From positions 10,949,531 through 11,013,530 of the forward strand of contig OU452234.1 in the NCBI GenBank assembly GCA_911728455.2: 64,000 nt of DNA. The letters are read 5' to 3'. The notes below the pieces were generated by a model. That model saw nothing but the letters and a program-made list of their open reading frames with translations. It ran no database searches and was not told where the DNA came from. Both the position numbers and the translations under genes were made by a program. Positions within the stretch are counted from its first letter, which is position 1. Every line of letters begins with the position of its first letter. This DNA is from Marthasterias glacialis (lineage: Eukaryota > Echinodermata > Asteroidea > Forcipulatida > Asteriidae). Shown here piece by piece: positions 12,600 to 24,365 of this stretch.

Positions 12600-12735
12600 C
12601 CTGCTCAACATTGGTAAAATGTGCACAGATTTACATATACCTTACATGGTATAAAGATAAAGATGGTAGAAAACTTTCCTTGAAATATTTCTGCCTGAAG
12701 TGTTATCGTTTTTAAATAATAAATGAAATAAGATC
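12600..12735. repeat. Dispersed repeat, partner at 54683-54800
   Basis: ACAGATTTACATATACCTTA, ATGGTATAAAGATAAAGATG and TTTTTAAATAATAAATGAAA are shared with the distant copy at roughly 90% identity by eye. Confidence 0.75.
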
Positions 12736-13373
12736 CCCAATTTTAATTTTGTTTTGAAATCATTGCTCAAAATTAAAATGACTCAAATCAACAGTAGGCC
12801 AGTAACAACTTGACAAAAATGGTTTTTCCTAGTGATTACCAGACTTTTAAAAAAATAACGAAACCAACAGTTTTACAACTGAATTTCTCCATACTTTTTT
12901 TTCTTCTTTTTGTTCCGCTTGCCTGGCAACATTTGCGCATACTCAACTTTGACCTTATTGTACTGACTCAAAAAGTAATTCAAAAAGCAACCATAACTAT
13001 CAGTTTCTGTGCGCATGTGTCAACTACATTAAGGGGTTGACCGAGATTTGCAACATTTTAAAGGATTGCAACATTTTACTGGTTGTACAGAGACTGTATT
13101 TAGTCATGATATTTTGCCCTTGGGGAAAAAAAGCAGGAAAATGTTAAAAAATTGAGTGCAAGGGCTAACCTGCATGTTCATGTACAATGGTATAGGCTTT
13201 TCTGGCAAATTAACAAATTTTGCAGATTTTTCTGCGGGCAAAACACATTTTATAAGACCCATCCCTCCTTAATAAAGGGTACTTTGTGTGTGTCAGTGTT
13301 ATTAATAAGTTTGCCATACACCCCTGTGCCTACTCTTGCAACATTCCTGTTGCACCCATGAACCTTCGCCAAA

Positions 13374-13435
13374 AGACCGATTGCGCGACAATGTTGACAT
13401 GTGGTCACGTGACGCGGGTCGTGCAATCGGTCTAT
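13374..13435. mobile_element. 60-bp collapsed copy of the E-box MITE
   Basis: Both termini are present (AGACCGATTGCGCGAC and TCGTGCAATCGGTCTAT), meeting at GTCACGTGAC. The whole interior of the 765-bp relative is missing. Confidence 0.8.
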
Positions 13436-13828
13436 AGAGGGTGCTATCTCAAGACAATTTGTTAACAACAAGACAAGAAGAAACATTTGTTGATGAAAGC
13501 TGCCAAGGCATACACAATTTCTGATCCCCCCCACCCCCAATGCCCCTGTAGAACACTCTCAATGAAAGAACTGAGAGTACAAATAAAAAAAAAATTGTTG
13601 ATGAAAGCTGCAAAGGCATAAATGTTCTATTTATGATCACTTCCGCCCATAAACACTTTTATTGACTCATGTTACACCAACAATGGGTATACTTGTAGAG
13701 AAAATCAACCAGTACAAATGCACAATTTCCTTTTTAAGTGTAATTTTTACCGGTACACCGATGTGTGTTAAGCACTGTGAAAAAATATTCTCAGACATTC
13801 CCCCCCCCCCCCCCCCCCGGGTCATTCT

Positions 13829-13900
13829 AGAGCAGATGTCTTACCAACTAGACTACCGAGACTGCCCGGTAGCTAGAGGCAGCTCGAATCCTATTTAGCA
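13829..13900 (-). mobile_element. tRNA-like fragment next to a C18 run
   Basis: The minus strand has GATTCGAGCTGCCTCTAGC, then GGTAGTCTAGTTGGTAAGAC, an A-box-like D arm. Order and spacing do not fit a working tRNA. Confidence 0.35.
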
Positions 13901-14479
13901 GCGGGTACCGCTGCCATTATAATAGATGTTATTCTTATTTATTCAAAAAAAAAATTTGTTTTGCATCAGGGATAAAGAATATTAGTTGTAATTTTTTAAC
14001 CCGTACATCAATGTGTGTGTTAATTTCCTTTTGCCGTGTTTAAAGTTCTCGACCGATGTTTCCCTATTTTGACTTGCGTAACTCATAGAGGATCATGCTT
14101 GTCTACATCGCCATACACACAGAACTGGCTGCAGCTTTTGCCAACTTTTTATTTTCTTCCCCAATTGAAAATGTGACAGAAAAATGTTGTCATGGGAAAC
14201 TTGCTTTCTTGTTTTTGTTGTGGTGTTGTGGTTTTTGGACTGTTTCTTTTTTTTCGATGGCATTTGGAAAACAACTAGATAGTAATTCAGTTTACTTTTT
14301 TGTAATTTATAACCCTTCAACTCTCCTGTGTTTTGAATGTTTATTGTATAGTGTTTAATTTTTTGTTGTATATATTTTTTTTTCTCTTGCTATGCCTTTT
14401 GTATTATATATGCATATTTTTGTGCTGTAATTTTAACATTATTACCTGTGAAATTAATAAGCACCATTTGGGGCACAAA

Positions 14480-15328
14480 GCTTCCTTAGGTCCTACTAAT
14501 TACTGTTAGGATAGGAGCCATCCGGACTTTCAAATTTAATTTTTTTCCCCCTTTGTTTTGCACACATGGGAGGGGGGCAGGACATAACTCCAGTTAGGAA
14601 GAGAGTTCAGGAATAAGACTTACATAATGTTGTAGCCCCACCCTAGTAGAGACTACTCGTGAAGTTTGAGATCTTACCCTCCTGGGAATTAATTATTATT
14701 GATTTTTGAAGATTTAACATTTAGCAGTATTTTGTTTACACACACAATAGCAGCAACAATAATAATAAAAAAAAAAAATAATAGTGAGTATTTATATAGC
14801 GCCGGTATCCGCCAATATGGCGCTCATGGCGCGCTTTTTAGGCTTTTTACTACAGGTTTTTGAAGGTTTTTTTGAATTGTGAGACCCATTTATGTAGCAC
14901 CTTATAAGGGTTTACAAGGTGTTGCGGCGCATTCAGTAGCCACTGCCAGTAACACCGGGGCAAACCCCTTCTCTTAGCGATAAGTGTCACTGGGTTCTTT
15001 TACGTGCATTACACAACACACGGGACCTACGGCTTAACGTCCCATCCGAAGGACGAACCAACGGTGTGTACAAAACATATGGGTGAATATTAAATCTTCA
15101 AAAGTCAATAATAATTCATTCTTAGGAGGGTAAGATCTCAAACTTTGTGAGTAGTCTCTACTAGGGTAGGGCTACAACATTATGTAAGTCTTATTCCTGA
15201 ACTCCCTTCCTAACTTGAGTTATGTCCTGCCGCCCCCGCCCCCCCCCCTCCCACAAAGGGGGACAATTTTTAAATTTGAAAATCCGGATGGCTCCTACCC
15301 TAATATTAATCAGTAGGCCCTAAGGAAC
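14480..15328. mobile_element. Fold-back element with about 240-bp inverted arms and a nested insertion
   Basis: The left arm (14480-14720) begins CTTCCTTAGGTCCTACTAAT and is repeated in reverse in the right arm (15085-15328), which ends TCAGTAGGCCCTAAGGAAC. Shared inner blocks include GAGCCATCCGGA / TCCGGATGGCTC and AGACTTACATAATGTTGTAG. The loop is occupied by a different element (14765-15060). Confidence 0.85.
14765..15060 (+). mobile_element. Nested TTTATATAGCGCC repeat inside the fold-back element
   Basis: Starts with (AAT)n and A-rich sequence, then TTTATATAGCGCC, TAGCACCTTATAAGGG, GGTTCTTTTACGTGCATTAC and ACGTCCCATCCGAAGGACGA. The start matches 3574-3790. Confidence 0.7.
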
Positions 15329-15900
15329 ATGGGCGTCGATACCAAGGAGGGATGGGGATATATCTCCCCCCCCCCCACTTTTTGTCCAAGCCATCCCCCT
15401 TCCCCAGATTTACGGTCCTTGAAAAAAAATGTTTTTGTGGTTTTCAGTGAAAAAACACCAGATACATGTAGCTTAGTAAATGAATACAACATTTCTACAA
15501 ATCCCTATCAAGACAACACCCACGTCTGTACTCTGTACACACCTGTACACGCCCACTGCTACGCCCACTGGGGTCATTTACACCAACGTTAAGGAACTTC
15601 ACTATACCCACCAAACAGCACCGCTGTGACAAATTGAGGTTGGTATCGGTTACTTGACAAGGCCTAGTGAATGTACAATGTACTATACAGAAAAGCAGAA
15701 AAGAGATATTTTCTGTAATTGTTTGAACAAACTAGGTAGAACATTAACAACACAGAGGGCATCCATAATGCAATCTAACATCTGCTGTGGACTTACATGT
15801 AACCTTCCCTATGCCCCCTTTGCTCGTGATCTCAGCATTATCCCTTTTTTTCCATTACCCTCACATTGTGCCAAAAATTGTGTTTTTTCCGCTGTGTCTA
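15328..15900. mobile_element. hAT-like MITE, right end decayed
   Basis: Begins CATGGGCGT and continues collinear with 42606-43102 and 49310-49841 (GATATATCTCCCCC, CCCTATCAAGACAACACCCA, TGATCTCAGCATTATCCC). The right terminal inverted repeat is missing. It starts exactly where the fold-back element ends. Confidence 0.7.
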
Positions 15901-16239
15901 CGTAATCTTGAAATCTAACACTAGCCACCTGACTAACATGTGCATTTGTACACAGACTTTAATTATGTACGTAAGGAAGCAGAGTTCGCCTGACCCCATT
16001 GACTGGTTTCTTTTCAGCAAGGTCAATGCTCTGTTTTCCTGCTCAGGAGCTTTTAAAAGGAAGTTCTTCCGAGTGTATTTAATTTAAAGGTAAAACACAG
16101 CAGGCCTTGATCTTAACCGAGGCCCATATGCCCTGTCGAGTTGGCCAGCATGCCCTTCAGAAAAATTGCACTGTAACTACCAACTTGGCCAGTATGCCCT
16201 TGTACAATTTCTCTGATTTGGCCAGCAAAGGCCTGCCCC

Positions 16240-16530
16240 CGTTTTTCTTCAGATCGAGGCCTGCACAGGATAAGTAAAGCTGATAGATAGATTTGTGTGA
16301 TTCAATATGGAAAACCTCACCAGTGAAAATTTGGTCTGAATCCGTCGTCCGAGTCAGGAGAAAATAGTGAAAAACCCGTGCACACTTTTCAGCATGTAAA
16401 CATACATTGTCCTTCATTGTGATTGTTACAACCGAAATAAAAAATCGGGGCCTTCGAATTCTATTTTCTTGACTTAGTATTTCAGACCGAATGAAAGATT
16501 GGTACTGGTATGAACTTCATAACCAGTAAA
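16240..16530. repeat. Dispersed repeat; further copies at 19680-20030 and, reversed, 48115-48345
   Basis: Shared blocks include TTTGTGTGATTCAATAT, CCGTC..GTCAGGAGAAA, TTTTCAGCA.GTAAACA, GTATTTCAGAC and GAACTTCATAACCAGTAAA. Confidence 0.7.
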
Positions 16531-16654
16531 CTTTCAGACTGATACATGTACTAACACAAAATAGTTTTAGATGAATGCCAATCCTGTACTGTTACAGCTA
16601 CTTATCAGAATAATGTTAGTGGGTTTCCAATTGGTGCAAGAAATGAGGGTTGCA

Positions 16655-16925
16655 GCATACTCTCAAGGTTGAAACCTTGTGGATTATCTCTCCTGAATCT
16701 CTCTCTCTACACTCACAAGGTTGAAACCTTGTGTATTATCTCTCCTGAGATATCTCTCTCTACACTCTCAAGGTTGAAACCTTGTGGATTATCTCTCCTG
16801 AGATATCTCTCTCTATACTCTCAAGGTTGAAACCTTGTGGATTATCTCTCCTGAAATCTCTCTCTCTACACTCTCAAGGTTGAAACCTTGTGGATTCCTG
16901 AGATATCTCTCCTGAGATATATCTC
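16655..16925. repeat. 52-bp minisatellite, five copies, with a palindromic core
   Basis: Each unit carries CAAGGTTGAAACCTTG, a perfect 7-bp inverted repeat around GA, followed by TGGATTATCTCTCCTGA and CTCTCTCTAC. The last unit is shortened and degenerates into ATATCTCTC repeats. Confidence 0.95.
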
Positions 16926-16949
16926 TCTTGAGTGTTCACGTGTGACCTA

Positions 16950-17300
16950 CAATTCCGGCCAAAAGGCTTGGGAAACTGTGACAGAAAATCATGAAACCCT
17001 CCCCCGTCCCCCGCTCCCCCACTCAATGTTGGTAATCCCAACTGAAGCGCAGACAGCAATGAGAGCCAACACTGATCGGGGGCTGGGGGGGAGGCCCAAC
17101 GAGATATGACCGGGATTGATCCCGGCCAAAATGCTTGGGCCACTGTGACAGAAAATAATAATACTCTCCTCCGTCCTCCGCTCCCCCATACAATGTTGGT
17201 AATCCCAACTGGAGTGCAGACCCTGCAATGAGAGCCAACACTGATCAGGGGCTGGGGGGGGGGGGGGGGTGAGGCCAAACGAGATATGACCAGGATTGTA
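16950..17300. repeat. Two tandem copies of a ~170-bp repeat
   Basis: Both copies contain TCCGGCCAAAA or CCCGGCCAAAA, GGGCCACTGTGACAGAAAAT-type sequence, CAATGTTGGTAATCCCAACT and GAGAGCCAACACTGATC, ending ACGAGATATGACC. They include G runs. Confidence 0.85.
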
Positions 17301-17351
17301 GGCCTGTGCAGGACTCAAGATTCCTCTGTGTGCTGTACACAGATACAGAGT

Positions 17352-17922
17352 CCTAGATATGAGGGTCCGTTTCTGGGACAGAACATTTTCGGAGCCCCAC
17401 AATTGAAATCCTACCTGTAAGAAGCTACTAATCTCACTGGATTAACATTCCATGGCTGCATACAATTTTTTGGCGGTGTGTCTTGGACGTCAGATATTCC
17501 TCATAATTCCGTCATTTTGGTGAAATAATTCAGCTCTCATTGTTAAAAAGTTTATGTTTTGTTTCGTTCTCTCAAAGTTGCCTTTTGTGCGTACACGTAC
17601 ATGTACCTACCGGTTGGCGCAGGATGTTGTGCGTGTTTTGTGCGTGTTTTGTGCGTGGTTAGTGTATGGTGACGCGCAAACACACGCCTACTAGGTTTGC
17701 GTGTTTGCTGTGTTTAAAGTTTGCAGAAATGTATAACGTTGAGAGCCGAATTGTTAAAATGCCGTATCTATGAGAAATATCTGATGTCCAGAACCCACCG
17801 CCAAAAATTGTATGCGTACAATGGAATGTTAAACCAGTCAGATAAGTAGCCTCTAACAGGTAAGATTTGAATTATGGCGCTCTGAAAATTTTCCGCTCCA
17901 GAAATGGACCCTCATGTCCAGG
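17352..17922. mobile_element. 570-bp fold-back element with ~170-bp arms
   Basis: The left ATGAGGGTCCGTTTCTGG and inner TTTGGCGGTG pair with the right CCAGAAATGGACCCTCATG and CACCGCCAAAAATTG. The loop (17525-17745) holds TGTGCGTGTTT repeats. Confidence 0.85.
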
Positions 17923-18007
17923 ACGTCAGTGTAATATTTATACGAAAGTGAAAGGCCTCCCGGGCTACTTGTGACCAATCAATTGGTCAATGTACCAGAC
18001 ATTATTC

Positions 18008-18165
18008 AAAATGTGCCCTGGTTCATTTCATGAAGCTGCTAAGCTAGACAGAAGTTAGCACGGGACCAGTCACAAATAATATACACTACATGGTATTTTT
18101 GGCTGGTAACTGTTTCTGCTAAGCAAAACGATTCTACGATGCTGAGCACATTTTGTGCATTATGA
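18008..18165. mobile_element. Decayed MITE of the CATAGAGCTGCTTAAGC family
   Basis: TTCATTTCATGAAGCTGCTA, GGACCAGTCACA, ATGGTATTTTTGGCTGGTAA and CTGCTAAGCA follow the order of the complete copy at 24366. Confidence 0.55.
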
Positions 18166-18354
18166 ATTTGGGCTTAGTAGTATGCGCAGTTGTGTTTAGA
18201 TACTCAGCTGTTAAACTCCTAAATATGTTAAGCACATAAATGATGACTGCCAGCCAAAAGTATTAGCGGTTCTTATTTTAGTTTCCGCAGCTTTTCTCAT
18301 TCTATTTCCTCCAGTAGATATACTCGTCGGTTTTGTTCAACCATTTCCGTGATG

Positions 18355-18535
18355 AGAGGGGATGAAAATGAAAAATCCATGAAGCACCGATGGAGGGTTT
18401 GGTGGCTACCAACCACGTCATAACCCGTATCAATGGCAGCATTCCGTGCCTAAATGTAGATGGGGCAAGCACCTTGGTGTAGCCAAAAATACAGCACAAG
18501 GCTTGACAAGGACCTGGATGCAAGTAAATGACATG
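18355..18535. repeat. Dispersed repeat; reversed partner at 55005-55205
   Basis: AAAATCCATGAAGCACCGAT, GGTTTGGTGGCTACC and TGTAGATGGGGCAAGCACCT are found reversed near 55005-55205. Neither copy has coding character. Confidence 0.75.
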
Positions 18536-18859
18536 GGGGGGAGGCGCTGGACATGTGTACATTGCGGGGAGGGGGGAATGTGTGTACATTGGATTAATTT
18601 GATAATTATGCCCACACATGAAGCAGGAGAAAAAACATTTGCAGTAACATACAGGAAATTCACCTTCGGTATTAAAAGAAAAAACAGTCAGAAGCAAAGA
18701 AAGAAGTCTGTAACCTTTGTACAAGATTGGAAGAGCCATGGAGGTACATGTACAAAGAACATATAAGTACTAAGTTCAACTCAACTTGTGATTAGCTCAA
18801 GGAGACTCAAGGTGGTTATAAAACCCCCAGCATGCATTGGGAATTGTGCTGGTAACCTC

Positions 18860-18962
18860 TCCCCTTCAAGATTTATTCAGCTTTTTCATTGTTTTATCGT
18901 AAAGCACTTTGAGGCATTACATAAGACGCTATATAAATGTTCCATTATTGTTATTATTGTTA
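18860..18962 (+). mobile_element. Non-LTR retroelement 3' tail
   Basis: AAAGCACTTTGAGGCATTAC, GACGCTATATAAATG and then (ATT)n/(GTT)n form the typical CR1/L2-type 3' tail. No coding part is attached. Confidence 0.55.
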
Positions 18963-19679
18963 CTATAGCCCAGGACCAAGGACTGAAAATCTGCATGTAC
19001 AGTAAACACATGTGTCATCCAAGTCGATCGTTTTATCTCATGACACCATATCAGTAGTGTTTTCACCAAGCAACGGGCATATACCAGTCGCTTCGTGAAA
19101 ACACAAAAAGCGTCATTTCGGGATGCCCGTCCTTTTCATAATTTCTCAAACAAATCATAAATAAATTGATGAATTGATCATAAAAAAAATCACATTTGAT
19201 GAAAGTTAAACTCATAATAAATCACAGGAGGAAAGTAAAGACTTATAAGAATGAGCATTGTGCTATTGTTGTTGCAGTTTTGAAATGTGATGATGCTCTT
19301 GTGTGATTATCCACAAACACGATTTTTTTCCAATTTGACATGTCTGCCCCTTCGTGAAAACATTCCGATATCAACACTTTAGATAAGGTGTCTGTCACGT
19401 ACTAAGTTCCCTACATGTACAAGTAACATGTTCTTTTGCAAATCAACTTGTGATTAAATCTCAAGGTTGATCAAGGTGGTTATAAAATCACTGGCATGCG
19501 TTATCATAGCAAAGGGTAAAGACTGAAAATCTGCATGCAAACACACGTTATCAAGGACATCAGTGTATCTGAGGACACCATACAACACTTTTAACCCTAC
19601 ACCGATGTGTGTTATGCACCGTATACTAACTGCTCAAGTTTAAGCACAGAAAAAATAAATGCTTTCAAGGTAAAATATG

Positions 19680-20030
19680 GGATTGGTAAAGCTGATAGTG
19701 CAGTGTTCTTGCTTTGTGTGATTCAATATACAGTGTACATAAAAAAATATTTAAAAAAAAAGTGAAAATTAGGGCTCAATCCGTCAGGAGAAACAATTTT
19801 CAGCACGTACAGTACCTGTAAACACATTGTCCTTAATTTTGATTGATACAATCAAAATGAAAATTTGGAATCTTCCAATAGTCGGTCTTTAAATTTGATT
19901 TTCAGACGGTATTTCAGACAGAAATATTTCTATGGAAGACAGCACTGGATTAAACTTCATAATCAGTAAAGCTTTCAGACTGATACTGATATTGAGAAAA
20001 ATAACTGATGAATACCAATCCTGTATTCTA
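19680..20030. repeat. Dispersed repeat, second copy of the 16240 family
   Basis: Collinear with 16240-16530, including ATCCGTCAGGAGAAACAATT and CTTCATAATCAGTAAAGCTT. Confidence 0.7.
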
Positions 20031-20039
20031 CCTCTAATC

Positions 20040-23000
20040 GTTTGTCTTAGAGGAAGATGACTGATCAAGTTAGTTCCTCCAAAATATTGCAGCGGCTGAG
20101 GCATGAAAGTGATTGAATACATGCTCTTTCATGGAAAAGGAAAGGAACGATACATACCTTCTTCAGTTTAGAAATCCCTAAAGAAAAGCTTTTTAAACAA
20201 GAAAAATAAAAAGAGACATTGTGAGAATACACACACTGAGAATACATCAAATATTTTGATTCAGGATTTACCCAACCTTGTTCCCAGCAGTCGCTTTCTA
20301 GAATGCCTTGCTCGGTCGTCACCCCTGGAAGTGTGACTTTGAAAATCTCCAAATGTGTTTACTTAGTCCTGTGGTTGATCCATTGCGTGTTAGAAATGTA
20401 CACAAAAGCGCGCCAGCAACACGGCTGCAAAAGAGGCATTCAGTCACAGAGCAACTGGTCCCCTCTCATTCGTCTGCCTAATTTCATGTGCAATTTGTGT
20501 CTTGTAGTTTGCATTTTTATGCAAGCTTTGAAACCTCTGTCTTTTCATGGAATGTATTCCAAATTATTATTCGCTGTTTTCATTTATTGGACTGAAACCA
20601 TGGCACTTTTGAATGCACAATGGAAATAAGCAGTTTTTCACTTTATTGTGTTAACCTCCACAACGCCTTGGATTGTCTTTTAATAATTCTAGTCTAGGTT
20701 TTTAATTTATTGTACTGTTCTATTTACCGTTCTTTGTGAGATATCCACGGAGATTGTCACATAAAAACAAACAAACTCTTTAAAGGTAATGTAAGTACTG
20801 TTTACTTCCTGCTTTAATACAATACAGAATAGAAAATGAGGTACACCGTACACAGACATGTACTTAAGGAAGATTCTGAAACATTTCATGGAGTATCACG
20901 ACTGCTTCAAGCATTTTATAACCAAAGTCAATTGTAAGGACGGATTACATTTTCAAAGTACATCGTCCTTGAGAAGATCTTGATACTGTTTCCCTATTCC
21001 TCATTGGTACATAAATTATGCAGAGAAAGACTAATCTTATCATTGAGGCTTAGACATGTTAGAAACCCCCAAAAAGGGACTCACTACAGCGAGAAAAACA
21101 ACTCCAAGAGATGCTGCTTCCTGATCTTAATATTAATACAAATGATATGTGGACTGCCTTTCTAGGGATTGCACTGTTTTAGTGACTAGCCAATGGGACT
21201 CAGGGCTTGATTTTGGGTGGAGGGGGGAGGGGAAGGGGGGAATCCACAAGACCACAGGCCCTAGTAGCTCATAATGTTTACTGGAACAAAGTTTTGTATT
21301 AAAAGACCAGAATTTAAAGAAGAACAAAATAAAAGAGAAAAAAAACAACTATCCTGTTGGTGTGATGTAATTCCACTGTAAGCCACGCCCACTTTACACT
21401 CAAACTGGTTCCAACTGATTACGAGCAGCCCATAGGAATTGCAGAAGAAATTTTTTTTTATTGAGGATTTACGTAAAGTTTAATCATTGGACTTGGCTTG
21501 ACGTCTGTTCTTCAAAGACGAGGTCATCTCAGAATTACAAGTTTGTGTCAACAGAAACGCCTTTGAACGAAAAAATGTGTAAATTTTTGGTAAAATTACA
21601 CACAAACAGAATTGAAAGATATCTAAATCAGACTGTAAGTCAACATTTGAAGAAAAAAAACCCACAAGACTGCCGGACTTGTCAGGTTGTAAGTTTATTG
21701 GCCTGGCGCTAAAATCACTGGCCTCTGGCCTGTGGTCCAGTGTTAATTTAGAAGCCTAGGACTACTGCAATAAGTCACTTCACTAACCCGCCAGCTTTCT
21801 CACTGGGCTGTACATGTACTGTACATGTATTTGAAATTAACCAGTTGCCGCCGTTTTTGTTTTGTTTTTTGTCCCGTCCCCATGGCGGGGTTCTTTTGGC
21901 GGAATTGCCGGAATGAGGGTACTGCTGGCACAAAGAAACCCTGACTTGACAATGCCAAGAGAAGGAAGATTCTCTTTGTTGGATCGTCCGTTTTGTTTCT
22001 CAACCGAGAAAACTTCAACTTCACACAGCGTGAATTACAAAACATCGGCCGTTACCTACGGCATAGGAGTGGCACTCACTCTGACTTACCTCTATTCAGC
22101 TGAAATACAATTGAATGAACAATAGTGGAAGGGCACCGCCATGAGGTAATTGTAAATTTCTATTGGAACATTTCAAGGGCACCAAGGCAATGGACCAGGG
22201 ACACTGGAGGCAAATTGCCCCCGTTGACTCCATGAAGTATCAGGCCTTCATTGTATGTACACGCATTGTACATGTAGATGTCACCAATTGTGGATGAAAT
22301 ATTGATCTCTGTCATTTTATAACAACTGCACTTTAAACATGACCCAAAAAAAAGGGCGCTTCTAAATAAGTTTACCGCCTAACAGACAAAAGTGGTTTAG
22401 TGTTATAAATGATTGGGTCAGGGTACAGACGTCAAGTACAATTGTACTATGTAACAATGATTATTCTGTTACCGAATGATGCATTTTGTGATAACTAAAG
22501 AGTCGGTTTCACTCAAGAGTACACTTCCCCTCACCCCAGAGATAGGCACACATCAGGCCTAGCGCTTAAGCTTTTTGTTAAGTAGCCCAAGGGGCTAGTA
22601 AACTGTGCATTTTACTTGCCCCCGGGAAGTTTTCGTTGTCCAAATTTTAAACATGCACTGTCATAAATGTATTTTTCTGATACTAATGGTAGCGATCACA
22701 ACCAGTTAAATGAAGTTGCACTCGCACACTCAACAATAAATGAACACATTTCTAAAATGTGTTATTCACATCTGAAAAGGAAGAAGTATATGAGCATTAA
22801 GTTGCACAGTTTTTAGTAGCAGGTTTTTAGAAAACAGGATCCAAATTCATGGAGGTACACAATGTATAGTTGAAATGATGGCATTTCCAACTTTTGGAAA
22901 CCCCTGGAGTTATAGATTGAAACGAACTTCTTCGAACATTTTATTTATTTTGCAAAGGGCACTTCCATTGGAAAATCTTAAAAAGTCTAGGGGGAAATTT

Positions 23001-24034
23001 TGAAGAGGCACCAAGGCCAAGACCTAGGGCAACAGAGGCCATGGCCTCCATGTAATTATTATTATTCATGGTTTATTTCTCCTTCATTCTGCAGCCCGAA
23101 GGCTGAATTGCATGGTGTTTACAATAAAAAGATTAAAATTACATGCATTTTCAAAAAAAATTCCAGGACTGAATTTACTACACACTACAAAAAAAAACAC
23201 CCAGAGAAGGCAACTGTATCCATACATAATGTAATATAAACTTGTTTTTTTTCTGTAAGTACATAACATGATGTACATGGTACACAAAAGTGGTTTGCTG
23301 GCCAAGTGCCACTTAAAACAAAGTATGATGGGGAACATTTATCTCGGTGGTCCAGATGTTTTTGTCGTCGTTTTTTCTTTCGATGTTTCCCATAGCTATT
23401 AACCTTTCACATTGATGTCATCCTGTTGCGTCGGAAGGCGAATAAAACGTTGAAGAAACATTGTTAAACGCACGGCACACAGCAGGCGGGCCAATGAGCA
23501 ACCAACCTCCTTCTGACCTCCATGTGAGGGTGCCCCACTGCAGTGACGCCATGCTCATGACACGGCTCTCCCCAGGATTTTTGAAAACTGTAGGGCATTC
23601 TGGACCCAAATTTTGAAAGTGTGGCCGAAGCACGCTGAATTGGAGCATTTAAAATGGTCTCATGTTTGGATTTTTTGTGAATTTGATACTAAAATCTATA
23701 AAAAAAAAAAATTCAAAGAAATTCTTAAGATCAGCCATAATTGCTGCGTATGGGCCTGTAATTCGCGCGTATCGGCCAGATACGCTAGCTTGTGCATGGG
23801 GAGAACCCTGCACGAGGTCTTTTGCCAGCCAATTTAACATACACATTCAGCTCTATCATGAATGTAAAGTTGATGATGTTGAAAGTTGAAAGAAAAAAAA
23901 AAGAAGAAAAAAAAAGTATAATTGGGCCCAGTGAAAATATTGGCAATCTTGGGAAAATGCCATGGCAACACCACGAGGTTACTAGTTCAGGTAGCTACCT
24001 GATGACAGACAAAGTGTGCAGGCACATCTGGGTT
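20040..24034. other. No confirmed gene; scattered repeats
   Basis: 21860-22030 is related in reverse to 25250-25380 (both contain a GATCGTCCGTTTTG-like block). 23570-23830 and 28065-28340 share CTCCCCAGGATTTT, GGCCCGATACGCT-like sequence and GGGGAGAACCCTGCA, so these are two copies of one repeat in the same orientation. No coding exon was established. Confidence 0.45.
23055..23130 (-). mobile_element. Non-LTR retroelement 3' tail, minus strand
   Basis: On the minus strand, GCAATTCAGCCTTCGGGCTG with a UUCG hairpin, then AATAAACC and an AATAAT tail. Same terminus as 34240-34320. Confidence 0.6.
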
Positions 24035-24243
24035 TTAAAGGGGCTGTGTCATCATGATTGTGGCAGCAAATGGAACAACCCAGTTACTATGCGCGCGTGC
24101 GCGCTGGCGGTCACATCACAGTTTGACAAAGATGGCACCCTTTGTAATCTGACCGCGCGCGCACGTGCAGTATCTGGGTGAGAGTTCATCTTTCCATGCA
24201 CAGCCACACGCCTGCTACAATCATTACAACACAGCCCCTTTAA
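24035..24243. mobile_element. 209-bp MITE with TTAA at both ends
   Basis: TTAAAGGGGCTGTGTCATCA at the left mirrors TTACAACACAGCCCCTTTAA at the right. TTAA at both edges is what piggyBac-type insertion leaves. The interior has alternating GC (GCGCGCGTGCGCGC). A related interior lies near 56380-56440. Confidence 0.8.
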
Positions 24244-24365
24244 CACCCCAAGTACAAAAAGCTTCACAATGCAATGTAAGTACTAAATGCAGGTTTGCAG
24301 TATTGATTACACAGGGAAACCACACAAAATGTGAACGCAAACATTGTGCTCCTTCAAGGGTTCTG

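Noticed and set aside
16874..17402. Overlapping Pro/Gly-rich minus-strand frames of 134 and 137 codons
   Set aside because: Produced by the two-copy 170-bp repeat and its G/C runs. The resemblance between frames is repeat structure, not protein conservation.
18302..18739. 145-codon minus-strand frame
   Set aside because: Half of it is a dispersed repeat found reversed at 55005-55205, where the frame is not preserved.
20158..20352. Minus-strand candidate gene: a 95-codon frame starting MEIFKVTLPG and a 20-nt segment between TTTCTTTAG and GTATGTATC
   Set aside because: Splice signals look good, but no domain or continuing frame could be established, and the DNA just beyond is a dispersed repeat.
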